From contig NZ_LGDW01000033.1 of NCBI RefSeq assembly GCF_001280005.1, forward strand, positions 1 to 23,689: DNA of 23,689 nucleotides. The letters run 5' to 3'. This DNA is from Streptomyces sp. NRRL WC-3618. GTDB taxonomy: Bacteria > Actinomycetota > Actinomycetes > Streptomycetales > Streptomycetaceae. The notes under the pieces were generated by a model. It saw only the letters and a program-made list of their open reading frames with translations. It ran no database searches and was not told where the DNA came from. Position 1 is the stretch's first letter. Every line of letters starts with the position of its first letter. Of the stretch, positions 1 to 8,289 are shown piece after piece. The translations under genes were made by a program, and so were the position numbers.

Positions 1-100
1 AGGGAAACGCCCGGTTACATTCCGAACCCGGAAGCTAAGCCTCACAGCGCCGATGGTACTGCAGGGGGGACCCTGTGGGAGAGTAGGACGCCGCCGAACT
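1..100 (+). rRNA. rrf: 5S ribosomal RNA, 3' part (5' end outside window)
   Basis: The first ~100 bases match the body of a streptomycete 5S rRNA: the conserved CCGAACCCGGAAGCTAAG segment at about 23-40, the GGTACTGCAGGGGGGACCC arm, and the closing strand CCGCCGAAC near 91-99 that would pair with the missing 5' end. Roughly 20 bases of the 5' end lie before the window, and the exact 3' end is uncertain by one or two bases. A terminator follows at once, so this is the end of an rRNA operon whose 16S and 23S genes lie upstream of the window. Confidence 0.96.
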
Positions 101-108
101 CCTTTTAT

Positions 109-151
109 AGCTCCGGCTCTTGGGCACATGCCCGAGAGCCGGAGCTTTTTT
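109..151 (+). terminator. rRNA operon intrinsic terminator
   Basis: A perfect 12-bp stem (109-120 with 135-146) continues inward through one T-G wobble and four more pairs to an ACAT tetraloop at 126-129. This gives a 17-bp hairpin followed by a T tract at 146-151. It lies 8 bases after the 5S rRNA and separates the rRNA operon from the phosphatidyltransferase gene. Confidence 0.95.
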
Positions 152-207
152 GCGTTGAGGTAGGGTCAGGGGGCATCGTTGGCTTATTTCCCACAGGAGG
201 CCCCCGG

Positions 208-816
208 GTGGAGGTCCAGGAGACCCGCGTCCAGACAGACCGGGTCCTCACCATCCCGAACATCCTCAGCATGGCGCGCCTTGTCGGCGTACCTGTTTTT
301 CTCTGGCTGATCCTTCGACCTGAGTTCGGCGGTCCGCAGAGTGACGGCTGGGCCCTCCTGGTGCTGATGCTGAGCGGGATCAGTGACTATCTGGACGGCA
401 AGCTCGCGAGGCGCTGGAACCAGATCAGCAGTCTTGGGCGGCTACTTGATCCTGCGGCCGACCGGCTCTACATTCTCTCGACATTGGTCGGCCTCACGTG
501 GCGCGAGATTCTGCCAATTTGGTTGACCGCTGCACTGTTGGCGCGAGAGCTGGTTCTGCTGGTGATGGTGGGGATCCTCAGGCGTCATGGGTATCCGCCG
601 CCGCAGGTGAACTTCCTGGGGAAGGCCGCTACGTTCAACCTGATGTACGCCTTCCCCCTACTTCTGCTCAGTGACGGAAGCGGATGGCTCTCGTCACTCG
701 CTGCTATTTTCGGATGGGCGTTCGCCGGATGGGGTACAACCCTGTACTGGTGGGCAGGAGTCCTCTACATGGTGCAAGTCCGCCGGCTGGTCCGCGCGGA
801 CGCCATGGCCGATTGA
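208..816 (+). CDS. CDP-alcohol phosphatidyltransferase, probable eukaryotic-type cardiolipin synthase
   Basis: This 202-residue integral membrane enzyme of phospholipid synthesis transfers a phosphatidyl group from CDP-diacylglycerol to an alcohol. The full CDP-alcohol phosphotransferase signature is present: D60-x2-D63-G64-x2-A67-R68-x8-G77-x3-D81-x3-D85. It is surrounded by hydrophobic segments around 18-37, 48-62 and several after 100. The GTG start is chosen because AGGAGG lies 7 bases upstream. The S. coelicolor gene beside manC in this arrangement (SCO1389, from memory) was shown to be a eukaryotic-like cardiolipin synthase using phosphatidylglycerol. The mycobacterial positional equivalent is called PgsA2. 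Cardiolipin synthase is therefore the best specific call, but the motif alone does not separate it from phosphatidylglycerophosphate synthase. A TAGGGT hexamer at 161-166 could be its -10 box. Confidence 0.85.
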   Translation: MEVQETRVQTDRVLTIPNILSMARLVGVPVFLWLILRPEFGGPQSDGWALLVLMLSGISDYLDGKLARRWNQISSLGRLLDPAADRLYILSTLVGLTWREILPIWLTAALLARELVLLVMVGILRRHGYPPPQVNFLGKAATFNLMYAFPLLLLSDGSGWLSSLAAIFGWAFAGWGTTLYWWAGVLYMVQVRRLVRADAMAD

Positions 817-927
817 GCTCGCCGATTGGGCGACCGCAGTGGCTCGTTGGCCCGCTTCAGGAAAGTGCGGGACAATCTGGACGGGTGAAGTCGGCTAGAC
901 CGTCTCTTCAAGGAGGACGCTTCCGAC

Positions 928-3423
928 ATGAAGGCCGTCGTGATGGCCGGAGGCGAAGGCACGCGCCTTCGCCCAATGACCTCAAGCATGCCCAAGCCGC
1001 TCCTGCCCGTGGCCAATCGGCCGATCATGGAGCATGTGCTGCGGCTGCTCAAAAGGCATGGGCTCAACGAGACAGTCGTTACCGTTCAGTTCCTGGCCTC
1101 GCTCGTCAAGAACTACTTCGGTGACGGCGAAGAGCTCGGCATGGAGCTCACCTATGCCAATGAGGAGAAGCCACTCGGTACCGCCGGAAGCGTCAAGAAC
1201 GCCGAAGACGCGCTCAAAGACGACACGTTCCTCGTCATCTCCGGTGATGCACTGACCGACTTCGACCTCACAGAGCTCATCAATTTCCACAAGGAAAAGG
1301 GTGCGCTCGTCACCGTCTGCTTGACGAGGGTGCCGAATCCACTGGAATTCGGTATCACCATTGTCGACGAGGAAGGCAAGGTCGAGCGCTTCCTCGAGAA
1401 GCCGACCTGGGGTCAGGTGTTCTCCGACACCGTGAACACCGGCATCTACGTCATGGAGCCTGAGGTCTTCGACTATGTCGAGGCCGATGTCTCCGTCGAC
1501 TGGTCCGGTGACGTCTTCCCGCAGCTGATGAAAGAAGGACGGCTGGTCTACGGCTACATCGCCGAGGGCTACTGGGAAGACGTCGGTACGCACGAGAGCT
1601 ACGTCAAGGCTCAGGCGGACGTCCTTGAGGGCAAGGTCGATGTCGAGCTCGACGGTTTCGAGATCTCACCCGGTGTGTGGGTCGCGGAGGGCGCCGAGGT
1701 ACATCCCGATGCCGTGCTCCGCGGTCCCCTCTACATCGGGGACTACGCCAAGGTCGAGGCCGGTGCGGAAATCCGCGAGCACACCGTGATCGGCTCGAAC
1801 GTCGTCGTCAAGAGCGGGGCCTTTCTGCACAAGGCCGTGGTGCACGACAACGTGTACATCGGCCAGCACAGCAATCTTCGCGGTTGCGTGGTCGGGAAGA
1901 ACACCGACATCATGCGTGCGGCGCGGATCGAGGACGGGGCGGTCATCGGCGACGAATGTCTCGTCGGTGAGGAATCGATCATCCAGGGGAACGTGCGCGT
2001 TTACCCGTTCAAGACGATCGAGGCCGGCGCCTTCGTCAACACATCGGTGATCTGGGAATCCAGAGGGCAGGCGCATCTCTTCGGCGCCCGCGGAGTCTCC
2101 GGGATCCTCAACGTCGAGATCACACCCGAACTGGCTGTGCGCTTGGCCGGCGCCTACGCGACCACTCTGAAGAAGGGGTCCACGGTCACCACGGCGCGCG
2201 ACCACTCCCGAGGGGCCCGTGCGCTGAAGCGGGCCGTCATCTCCGCGTTGCAGACCAGCGCCATCGACGTACGGGACCTGGAGAACGTACCGCTGCCGGT
2301 GGCGCGGCAGCAGACCGCGCGAGGGAGTGCCGGAGGGATCATGATCCGGACGACGCCCGGGGTTCCTGATTCCGTCGACATCATGTTCTTCGACGGACAA
2401 GGGGCTGACCTTTCGCAGGGGAGTCAGCGGAAGTTGGACCGGGTGTTCGCGCGGCAGGAGTACCGGCGGGCGTTCCCGGGCGAGATCGGGGATCTGCATT
2501 TCCCCGCGAGCGTGTTCGACTCCTACACCGGGTCGTTGCTGCGGAATGTCGACACGACCGGGATTGCCGAGTCCGGGCTCAAGGTCGTCGTGGATGCGTC
2601 CAACGGCAGTGCCGGGCTCGTCCTGCCCAGTCTGCTCGGGAAGCTCGGCGTGGATTCGCTGACCATCAATCCCGGGCTCGACGAGTCCAGGCCGACGGAG
2701 TCCGCGGATACGAGGCGATCCGGGATGGTGCGGCTCGGCGAGATCGTGGCGTCGGCAGGGGCCGCGTTCGGAGTGCGGTTCGACCCGGTGGGTGAGCGGC
2801 TTTCGCTCGTCGACGAGAAGGGGCGGATCATCGAAGACGATCGGGCGCTACTCGTCATGCTCGATCTGGTGGCTGCGGAACGGCGCAGCGGGCGAGTGGC
2901 GCTGCCGGTGACCACCACCCGCATCGCGGAACAGGTCGCGGCCTATCACGGGACACAGGTGGAGTGGACGACCACGTCGCCCGACGATCTGACCCGGGTC
3001 GGGCGGGATGAGTCGACCATCTTCGGCGGGGACGGCCGCGGTGGGTTCATCGTGCCGGAGTTCAGCAGTGTCTTCGACGGTTCGGCAGCCTTCGTACGGC
3101 TTATCGGACTGGTCGCCCGGACGCAGCTCACGCTCAGCCAGATCGATGCGAGGATTCCGCGGGCGCACGTCCTGAAGCGGGATCTGGCGACACCGTGGGC
3201 CGTCAAGGGCCTCGTCATGCGACGGGTCGTCGAGGAGGCCGGCGAGCGGTTCGTCGACACGACCGACGGAGTGCGCGTGGTGGAGACGGACGGACGATGG
3301 GTGATGGTCCTGCCCGACCCGGCGGAGGCTGTCACACATCTGTGGGCGGAGGGGCCTGACGACGCTTCCGCCCAGGCGCTGCTCGACGAGTGGTCCGCCG
3401 TCGTGGACGGTGCCGGACGCTGA
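928..3423 (+). CDS. manC: Mannose-1-phosphate guanylyltransferase-type nucleotidyltransferase fused to a degenerate phosphomannomutase-like domain
   Basis: The product has 831 residues. Residues 1-235 are a nucleotidyltransferase domain with the nucleotide loop GGEGTRLRP at 8-16, PKPLLPV at 22-28 and the metal-site SGDALTD at 105-111. It likely makes GDP-mannose from mannose-1-phosphate and GTP. Residues ~250-375 form a left-handed beta-helix of hexapeptide repeats. Residues ~400-831 have the layout of a phosphohexomutase, but its catalytic loops are altered. The phosphoserine loop (normally TASHNP) reads RTTPG near 474-478, the metal loop (normally DGDADR) reads DPVGER at 619-624, the sugar loop reads GGDGRGG at 700-706, and the phosphate loop (RPSGTEP) reads LPDPAEA at 795-801. 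ATG 928 follows AAGGAGG with about 11 bases of spacing. GDP-mannose would feed mannosylated lipids and protein O-mannosylation. The sugar and nucleotide specificity is inferred from the family. Confidence 0.85.
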   Translation: MKAVVMAGGEGTRLRPMTSSMPKPLLPVANRPIMEHVLRLLKRHGLNETVVTVQFLASLVKNYFGDGEELGMELTYANEEKPLGTAGSVKNAEDALKDDTFLVISGDALTDFDLTELINFHKEKGALVTVCLTRVPNPLEFGITIVDEEGKVERFLEKPTWGQVFSDTVNTGIYVMEPEVFDYVEADVSVDWSGDVFPQLMKEGRLVYGYIAEGYWEDVGTHESYVKAQADVLEGKVDVELDGFEISPGVWVAEGAEVHPDAVLRGPLYIGDYAKVEAGAEIREHTVIGSNVVVKSGAFLHKAVVHDNVYIGQHSNLRGCVVGKNTDIMRAARIEDGAVIGDECLVGEESIIQGNVRVYPFKTIEAGAFVNTSVIWESRGQAHLFGARGVSGILNVEITPELAVRLAGAYATTLKKGSTVTTARDHSRGARALKRAVISALQTSAIDVRDLENVPLPVARQQTARGSAGGIMIRTTPGVPDSVDIMFFDGQGADLSQGSQRKLDRVFARQEYRRAFPGEIGDLHFPASVFDSYTGSLLRNVDTTGIAESGLKVVVDASNGSAGLVLPSLLGKLGVDSLTINPGLDESRPTESADTRRSGMVRLGEIVASAGAAFGVRFDPVGERLSLVDEKGRIIEDDRALLVMLDLVAAERRSGRVALPVTTTRIAEQVAAYHGTQVEWTTTSPDDLTRVGRDESTIFGGDGRGGFIVPEFSSVFDGSAAFVRLIGLVARTQLTLSQIDARIPRAHVLKRDLATPWAVKGLVMRRVVEEAGERFVDTTDGVRVVETDGRWVMVLPDPAEAVTHLWAEGPDDASAQALLDEWSAVVDGAGR

Positions 3424-3442
3424 ATCGAGGTCCACGCGCGCG

Positions 3443-3477
3443 TGCCGGACAAGGTCCCCAACGGGGCCTGTCCGGCA
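3443..3477 (+). terminator. Strong hairpin after manC, possible T-less terminator
   Basis: TGCCGGACA (3443-3451) pairs with TGTCCGGCA (3469-3477). An inner GG-CCCC/GGGG-CC stem with two single-base bulges closes on a short AAC loop. No T run follows. In high-GC actinomycetes such hairpins can terminate or attenuate transcription, so this may partly separate manC from the DUF881/Sbp operon. Confidence 0.5.
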
Positions 3478-3529
3478 TGCCGGTGGGGCCGTTCGGAGGC
3501 AGTGGTCGCGACGTGGGACGATGTGCGGC

Positions 3530-4426
3530 ATGCCGCAGCAGCCCCCCGTTCGGAGCATCCCCACGAGCCGTGCCCGCCCGGACGCGTCCATGTCGCTGCT
3601 CACCAATGTCATGGACCACAGTCTCGACGAGGGCTACGCCGAGGCCTCTGCCCGTAGGAACGCCGCGGGCGACGGTGGTCTGCCCAGGCCGCTGCGGGCG
3701 AAGCTGGGCCTTGGCGCCGGGCTGGTGCTCGCCGCTCTGGTGGTGACCGTGGGGGCAGCACAGGCGCGAGTGGCGGCGCCCGTGATCGCCAAGGAGCGCG
3801 AGGAGCTGATCGACCGCATCGACCGCGAGACCGAGGCGGCCGACAGGCTGGAAAAGACGGTCGACCAGCTGCGCGACGATGTGAGCGCCCGCCAGCGTGC
3901 GGCGCTGAAGTCGGTCGGCGTGGGTGGCCAGGCCGACCTGGTGGGCATCCTGTCGGGCGCGATCGAGGTGCACGGACCGGGCGTCAAACTCGTCGTCGAC
4001 GACGCGAAGGAAGCCAGCACGGGTGCGGGCGGGGACGCACGGGAGAGCTCCGGGTTCTCCGACACCGGGCGGGTACGGGACCGGGACATGCAGCGGGTCG
4101 TCAACGGCCTGTGGCAGTCGGGCGCCGAGGCCATCGCGATCAACGGACAGAGGCTGACGGCCCTGTCGGCGATCCGGGCCGCGGGAGACGCGATACTGGT
4201 CGACAACAAGCCGCTGGTGCCGCCGTACACGGTGCTCGCGGTGGGGGACGGCAAGCGGCTGAGCAGCACGTTCCAGGACAGCGCCGACGGACTGTATCTG
4301 CACGCGCTGCAGGAGAACTTCGACATCCGGACCAGCATCTCCGTGGAGAGCGACCTCCGGCTGCCCGCCGCACCGAGCGTGATCGTACGTACAGCACAGC
4401 CGAGCACAGAGAAGGGCACATCGTGA
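3530..4426 (+). CDS. DUF881 family membrane-anchored protein (first copy)
   Basis: The 298-residue product has a cytoplasmic N-terminal tail, one membrane span at about residues 60-79, a charged coiled coil at about 87-125 and a DUF881 domain at about 145-290. The biochemical role of DUF881 is unknown. The family sits beside sbp and often near cell-division genes, which suggests an envelope or division scaffold. The start at ATG 3530 (MPQQPPVRS) is preferred because a GGGA lies 11 bases upstream. An in-frame ATG at 3521 is too close to that GGGA. It overlaps sbp by four bases (GTGA), which indicates translational coupling. It is equivalent in position to Rv1823. Confidence 0.85.
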   Translation: MPQQPPVRSIPTSRARPDASMSLLTNVMDHSLDEGYAEASARRNAAGDGGLPRPLRAKLGLGAGLVLAALVVTVGAAQARVAAPVIAKEREELIDRIDRETEAADRLEKTVDQLRDDVSARQRAALKSVGVGGQADLVGILSGAIEVHGPGVKLVVDDAKEASTGAGGDARESSGFSDTGRVRDRDMQRVVNGLWQSGAEAIAINGQRLTALSAIRAAGDAILVDNKPLVPPYTVLAVGDGKRLSSTFQDSADGLYLHALQENFDIRTSISVESDLRLPAAPSVIVRTAQPSTEKGTS

Positions 4427-4755
4427 TCGCGGTACTGGGCCTCGTCGTGGGAGTCGTGGCTGGATTGTTGGTCCGGCCCGAGGTGCCGGCGGTCGTCGAG
4501 CCTTACCTTCCCATCGCTGTCGTCGCGGCCCTGGACGCCGTGTTCGGTGGTCTGCGGGCCATGCTCGACGGCATCTTCGTCGACAAGGTCTTCGTGGTGT
4601 CGTTCCTGTCGAACGTCGTCGTGGCCGCGCTCATCGTCTTCCTGGGCGACAAGCTGGGTGTCGGCGCGCAGCTGTCTACCGGTGTTGTCGTGGTCCTCGG
4701 TATCCGTATCTTCTCGAATGCCGCGGCGATCCGCCGGCACGTGTTCCGGGCCTGA
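4423..4755 (+). CDS. sbp: Small basic protein (Sbp, DUF1290) family membrane protein
   Basis: This 110-residue, very hydrophobic protein has three to four predicted membrane segments (about 2-17, 28-45, 57-75 and 82-98). It ends in a basic tail, IRRHVFRA. It contains the conserved family core around PYLPIAVVAALDAVFGGLRA. The GTG start overlaps the previous stop codon in a GTGA junction, and GAAGG lies just upstream. The next gene starts 5 bases after the stop, so this is the middle gene of a DUF881-sbp-DUF881 operon. The family is named after a B. subtilis gene near ftsZ. Its function is unknown. Confidence 0.88.
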   Translation: MIAVLGLVVGVVAGLLVRPEVPAVVEPYLPIAVVAALDAVFGGLRAMLDGIFVDKVFVVSFLSNVVVAALIVFLGDKLGVGAQLSTGVVVVLGIRIFSNAAAIRRHVFRA

Positions 4756-4760
4756 CGCCG

Positions 4761-5645
4761 ATGAGTGACAACGACAGGAACGACGCGAGCGACAAGCGGG
4801 CCGAGGCGGGCGAGAGCCGGTTGCGTAAGGAACTCCCCCAGGAGGTCGCCGCCACGCCCTCTAAAGCTTCGGACGCCCCGACGGTGACTGCGGCGGTCGA
4901 CGAGGAGCGCGAGCCGACCGTGACCGGCCGTCAGCGGCTGGTCCAAGGGCTGTGGCCGCCGCGGGTGACCCGGGCCCAGCTCATCGTCGCGCTGCTGCTG
5001 TTCGGGCTCGGATTCGGGCTCGCGGTGCAGGTCGCGTCCACCAGCGACAACGACGGTGCGCTGCGGGGTGCGCGTCAGGAAGATCTCGTGCGCATTCTCG
5101 ATGAACTGGATGACCGTACGCAGCGTCTTGAGGACGAGAAGCAGGGTCTCGATGATCAGCGGACCGAGTTGGAGAACAGCTCGGACCAAGCTGAGGAGGC
5201 CCGAAAGCAGACGGTCGAGAAGGAGCGGCAACTGGGCATCCTGGCGGGCACGGTGGCCGCACAGGGGCCCGGGATCACGCTGACCGTCGAGGACACGAAG
5301 GGAACGGTCAAAGCCGACATGTTGCTCGACGCGATCCAGGAGTTGCGCGCGGCCGGCGCCGAGGCGATCCAGGTGAACGGTGTACGGGTGGTCGCGGGGA
5401 CCTTTCTGGCGGACGAGGACGGTGGGGGAGTGAGCGTCGACGGGAACAAGATCGACACTCCCTATCGTTTCAAGGTCATCGGCAAGCCGCAGGACCTCGA
5501 GCCCGCGCTCAACATCCCCGGAGGTGTGGTGCAGACCCTGGAGAAGGAGCAGGCCACGGTTACCGTGGAGCGGGCGGCCAAGATCGTCGTGGACGCCTTG
5601 CGAGCTGCGAAGCGGCCTGACTACGCTCGGTCGTCCTCCGAGTGA
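4761..5645 (+). CDS. DUF881 family membrane-anchored protein (second copy)
   Basis: The 294-residue product has a long acidic, disordered N-terminal tail (1-65), a membrane span at about 72-92, a coiled coil rich in D, E, R and Q at about 104-158 and a DUF881 domain from about 165 to the end. ATG 4761 lies 5 bases after the sbp stop, so translation is probably coupled. It has the same architecture as the first DUF881 protein in this operon, and the two may be paralogous partners bracketing Sbp in the membrane. No enzyme motif is visible. Confidence 0.87.
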   Translation: MSDNDRNDASDKRAEAGESRLRKELPQEVAATPSKASDAPTVTAAVDEEREPTVTGRQRLVQGLWPPRVTRAQLIVALLLFGLGFGLAVQVASTSDNDGALRGARQEDLVRILDELDDRTQRLEDEKQGLDDQRTELENSSDQAEEARKQTVEKERQLGILAGTVAAQGPGITLTVEDTKGTVKADMLLDAIQELRAAGAEAIQVNGVRVVAGTFLADEDGGGVSVDGNKIDTPYRFKVIGKPQDLEPALNIPGGVVQTLEKEQATVTVERAAKIVVDALRAAKRPDYARSSSE

Positions 5646-5835
5646 ACCGGGGGTGCATGAGGGCTGTCCAGGGAGGGCATGAGGTTGCGGGGGGTCGGCG
5701 CACCGAATGGGTGGTGCGTGGTGGAAACTGTCAGGCGGCGGCGGACGTTGTGAGGATGTCCGGGTCGACCGGTAGATGCAGTCAGGGTTCGTCCTGCCCC
5801 ACGGGCGGGTCTGTTTCGGTCAAGGGGAATCGCCC

Positions 5836-6669
5836 GTGAAGTTGTTTGCGAAGTTGTTCGGCAAGAGCGCGCGAGAGGGCAGCAGCGACAACGCGACCGC
5901 CCGCCACCGCGCACAGCCTGACGCGGACGGTCAGCGTCCGCTGTTCAGGGACCAGGTCGGAGGTCCGGGCGGTGACGTTCCGGGAGGTCAGGGCGCGTCG
6001 TCTGTTGACCCTGCTCAGTCCGGGCGCATAGGTTTCGGGGAACCGTCAGCCTCAAGTACGGGTGGAGAGTTTTCCTCCGGTCCGTATGCGTCCAATGCCC
6101 CGGCGGGGCAGCCGCGGCAGGAGGATCCGTCGATGTCGGCCCTGGTGTGTACGAGGTGCGGTAACCGCAACGCGGAGAACAGCCGCTTCTGCTCCAACTG
6201 CGGCGCGCCGCTGCGGGCAGGTGTCTCCGCCGAGCGTCCGTCGGAGACGACGTCCACGATCTCCATCTCCGGAATCGAGGCGTACGACGCCGAGGTCACC
6301 GGTCAGACGCAGATGCCGATGCTGTCGCCCGAGGCGCAGGCCGCGGTGGACGCTCTGCCGCTCGGGTCGGCGCTCCTGGTGGTGCGCCGCGGCCCGAACT
6401 CGGGCAGTCGCTTCCTGCTGGACGGTGAGCTGACCACGGCCGGCCGTCATCCGCAGAGTGACATCTTCCTGGACGACGTGACGGTGTCGCGTCGGCACGT
6501 GGAGTTCCGGCGGGGCCAGGACGGCATGTTCACGGTCGCCGATGTGGGCAGCCTCAACGGCACGTACGTCAACCGTGAGCGGATCGACCAGGTCGATCTG
6601 TCGAACGGTGACGAGGTGCAGATCGGCAAGTACCGGCTGGTGTTCTACGCGAGCCAGCGGGGCTACTGA
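5836..6669 (+). CDS. garA: GarA/OdhI-type FHA domain protein with zinc ribbon
   Basis: The 277-residue product begins at GTG 5836 (MKLFAKLFGK), with AAGGGGA 7 bases upstream. A longer in-frame ATG at 5776 lacks support. Residues ~12-98 are a disordered Gly/Ser/Asp-rich stretch. C105-x2-C108 and C119-x2-C122 form a zinc ribbon. ETTS at 137-140 is the threonine phosphorylation motif of GarA/OdhI. Residues ~180-270 are the FHA domain, with G203-R204, S218-RRH and N241-G-T for phosphothreonine binding. In mycobacteria and corynebacteria the unphosphorylated protein inhibits 2-oxoglutarate dehydrogenase and adjusts glutamate metabolism, and phosphorylation by PknB or PknG relieves this through intramolecular binding. 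The same role is inferred here. The zinc ribbon and long N-terminus are absent from the ~150-residue mycobacterial protein. Confidence 0.9.
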   Translation: MKLFAKLFGKSAREGSSDNATARHRAQPDADGQRPLFRDQVGGPGGDVPGGQGASSVDPAQSGRIGFGEPSASSTGGEFSSGPYASNAPAGQPRQEDPSMSALVCTRCGNRNAENSRFCSNCGAPLRAGVSAERPSETTSTISISGIEAYDAEVTGQTQMPMLSPEAQAAVDALPLGSALLVVRRGPNSGSRFLLDGELTTAGRHPQSDIFLDDVTVSRRHVEFRRGQDGMFTVADVGSLNGTYVNRERIDQVDLSNGDEVQIGKYRLVFYASQRGY

Positions 6670-6712
6670 CCCACCTCCGGACTGAGTCCGGGGGGACCCC
6701 CAGGGAAGGTCC

Positions 6713-7441
6713 ATGCTTCAAACACCGAGCGGCGGTGCCGGGCACGGCATCGCCGCCGCGGACAGTGGGCTGATGAGCATCGGCACAGTGCTGAACGCGC
6801 TGCGCGACGAGTTTCCCGAAGTCACCATCTCCAAGATCCGTTTCTTGGAGTCGGAAGGGCTCATCGAGCCGCAGCGCACCCCTTCCGGGTACCGCAAGTT
6901 CAGTCCGGAGGACGTCGAGCGCCTCGGCCAGGTCCTGAGAATGCAGCGGGACCACTATCTGCCGCTGAAGGTGATCAGGGAGTACCTGGACGCCATGGAG
7001 CGCGGAGAGGCCGTACCGCTGCCCACTGTCGGCCGGCAGCGGGACGGTGAGCCGGATCTGGAGCCCGAGGGGCCCACGGCCGTCCGGATCGGCCGTTCCG
7101 AGCTGCTCGCCGCCGCGGAGATCGGTGACGAGGAACTCGAGGAGTGGCAGTCGTACGGGCTGGTCGCGCCGTTCCCGGACGGCGCGTACGACGCGGAGGC
7201 GGTGACCGTCGCCGCGCTCGTCGCCGAGCTGGGGCGGTTCGGGATCGAGCCACGGCATCTGCGTTTGATGAAGGCCGCCGCCGAACGTGAGGCCGGTCTG
7301 GTCGACCAGGTGGTTGCCCCGCTCAAGCGCCACCGCAATCCGCAGACCAGGGCCCTCGCGGAGGCCCGCAGCAAGGAACTGGCCGGGCTCACGGTGAAGC
7401 TGCACGCGGCCCTGGTGCGTATCGCGCTGGGAGTGCGGTAG
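6713..7441 (+). CDS. ftsR: FtsR-type MerR family regulator
   Basis: The 242-residue DNA-binding protein has a MerR-type winged helix at about residues 20-95, including a recognition region at 39-64 with the wing RTPSGYRKFS. The C-terminal half holds a second helical domain. It directly follows garA, as in Corynebacterium (odhI-ftsR) and Mycobacterium (Rv1827-Rv1828). The corynebacterial FtsR controls ftsZ expression and growth. The start ATG 6713 has GGGAAGG just upstream. A short inverted repeat, CCGGAC-TGA-GTCCGG, lies in the 43-base gap after garA and could attenuate readthrough. The FtsR call rests on synteny and the N-terminal domain. Confidence 0.85.
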   Translation: MLQTPSGGAGHGIAAADSGLMSIGTVLNALRDEFPEVTISKIRFLESEGLIEPQRTPSGYRKFSPEDVERLGQVLRMQRDHYLPLKVIREYLDAMERGEAVPLPTVGRQRDGEPDLEPEGPTAVRIGRSELLAAAEIGDEELEEWQSYGLVAPFPDGAYDAEAVTVAALVAELGRFGIEPRHLRLMKAAAEREAGLVDQVVAPLKRHRNPQTRALAEARSKELAGLTVKLHAALVRIALGVR

Positions 7442-7485
7442 CGCTGAGCGGAGGGGGTCGCCGGAGGGTGGATCGGTCGCCCGTT

Positions 7486-7532
7486 CCGTGCCCGACTACC
7501 CAAACGTCCCGGGCACGGCCTAGGGTTGCTGT
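7486..7532 (+). promoter_or_regulatory. Inverted repeat plus leaderless-type -10 box before the DUF151 gene
   Basis: CCGTGCCCG (7486-7494) and CGGGCACGG (7510-7518) form a perfect 9-bp inverted repeat with a 15-base spacer. TAGGGT at 7521-7526 ends exactly 6 bases before GTG 7533, the spacing of an actinobacterial leaderless promoter. The repeat covers the place where the -35 element would be, so it may be an operator. The lack of a T tract argues against a terminator. Confidence 0.55.
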
Positions 7533-8006
7533 GTGAACGAGCTCGATGTCGTAGGTGTCCGGGTCGAAATGCCCTCCAACCAACCGATCGTGCTCCTGCG
7601 TGAAGTGGGAGGCGACCGCTACCTTCCCATCTGGATCGGACCGGGTGAGGCGACAGCGATCGCCTTCGCTCAGCAGGGCATGGCCCCCGCACGACCGCTG
7701 ACCCACGACCTGTTCAAGGACGTGCTGGAAGCCGTCGGGCAGGAACTCACCGAGGTGCGGATCACCGATCTGCGCGAGGGTGTCTTCTACGCGGAGTTGG
7801 TGTTCGCCAGTGGAGTCGAGGTGAGTGCCCGTCCGTCCGACGCCATAGCGCTGGCGCTGCGTACCGGTACCCCGATCTACGGCAGCGACGGGGTGCTCGA
7901 CGACGCCGGGATCGCGATCCCCGACGAGCAGGAGGACGAAGTGGAGAAGTTCCGCGAGTTCCTCGACCAGATCTCCCCCGAGGACTTCGGGACCAACAGT
8001 CAGTGA
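7533..8006 (+). CDS. DUF151 'bifunctional nuclease' family protein
   Basis: The 157-residue product has a DUF151 domain over residues ~3-125, with the family patterns YLPIWIGPGEATAIAF, RPLTHDLF and VSARPSDAIALALR. It has an acidic tail. Plant members were described as nucleases acting on RNA and DNA. The bacterial function is not settled. It sits between ftsR and a second merR gene, the same order as Rv1828-Rv1829-Rv1830. A -10 box 6 bases before the GTG and the lack of a Shine-Dalgarno sequence suggest translation from a leaderless transcript. Confidence 0.88.
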   Translation: MNELDVVGVRVEMPSNQPIVLLREVGGDRYLPIWIGPGEATAIAFAQQGMAPARPLTHDLFKDVLEAVGQELTEVRITDLREGVFYAELVFASGVEVSARPSDAIALALRTGTPIYGSDGVLDDAGIAIPDEQEDEVEKFREFLDQISPEDFGTNSQ

Positions 8007-8040
8007 GTTCTGACAGCGTCGGCTGTCGAGGCTCGGGCAG

Positions 8041-8072
8041 CCCCACGGACCCAGTGGTCCGTGGGGTCTGTC
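8041..8072 (+). terminator. Intrinsic terminator after the DUF151 gene
   Basis: A perfect 11-bp stem, CCCCACGGACC (8041-8051) with GGTCCGTGGGG (8056-8066), closes on a CAGT tetraloop and is followed by TCTGTCTTTT. It begins 34 bases after the DUF151 stop codon. Confidence 0.85.
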
Positions 8073-8203
8073 TTTTGGCCGAGGACGCCACGAATGATGG
8101 CAATTGCCAGCGGCGTGTGAGAGCGTCGTGCGGCCCTCGCGGAGCGCATTCGGCTAGCCTTTCCCCGCGGTGGGGTACGGGAAACCACTCCTAGGGTGAT
8201 TAT

Positions 8204-8221
8204 CACTCGGCGTGCCGAGTG
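8204..8221. promoter_or_regulatory. 18-bp palindrome upstream of the second merR promoter (candidate operator)
   Basis: CACTCGGC-GT-GCCGAGTG is a perfect 8-bp inverted repeat around a 2-base centre. It starts inside a smaller palindrome, TGATTATCA (8197-8205), and ends 9 bases before the -35 hexamer at 8231. The position suits an activator or autoregulatory site. The binding protein is unknown. Confidence 0.5.
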
Positions 8222-8230
8222 TGGCGATCG

Positions 8231-8259
8231 TTGACGCGCCCCTGGGGACTGCCTACCGT
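8231..8259 (+). promoter_or_regulatory. HrdB-type promoter for the second merR gene
   Basis: TTGACG (8231-8236) is followed after 17 bases by TACCGT (8254-8259), a good match to the primary sigma factor consensus of Streptomyces. Transcription would start near 8266, giving a leader of about 24 bases before GTG 8290. This also argues against the upstream in-frame GTG at 8212. Confidence 0.6.
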
Positions 8260-8289
8260 CAAGAAGGCAGGTCAAGGACGGAGGTCGGC

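Noticed and set aside
5776..5835. Longer GarA N-terminus from ATG 5776
   Set aside because: It has no ribosome binding site and untypical residues. GTG 5836 has AAGGGGA and gives the expected MKLFAKLFGK start.
8212..8289. In-frame upstream GTG start for the second merR gene
   Set aside because: It lies inside the palindrome and upstream of a good promoter at 8231-8259. GTG 8290 has a proper GGAGG.
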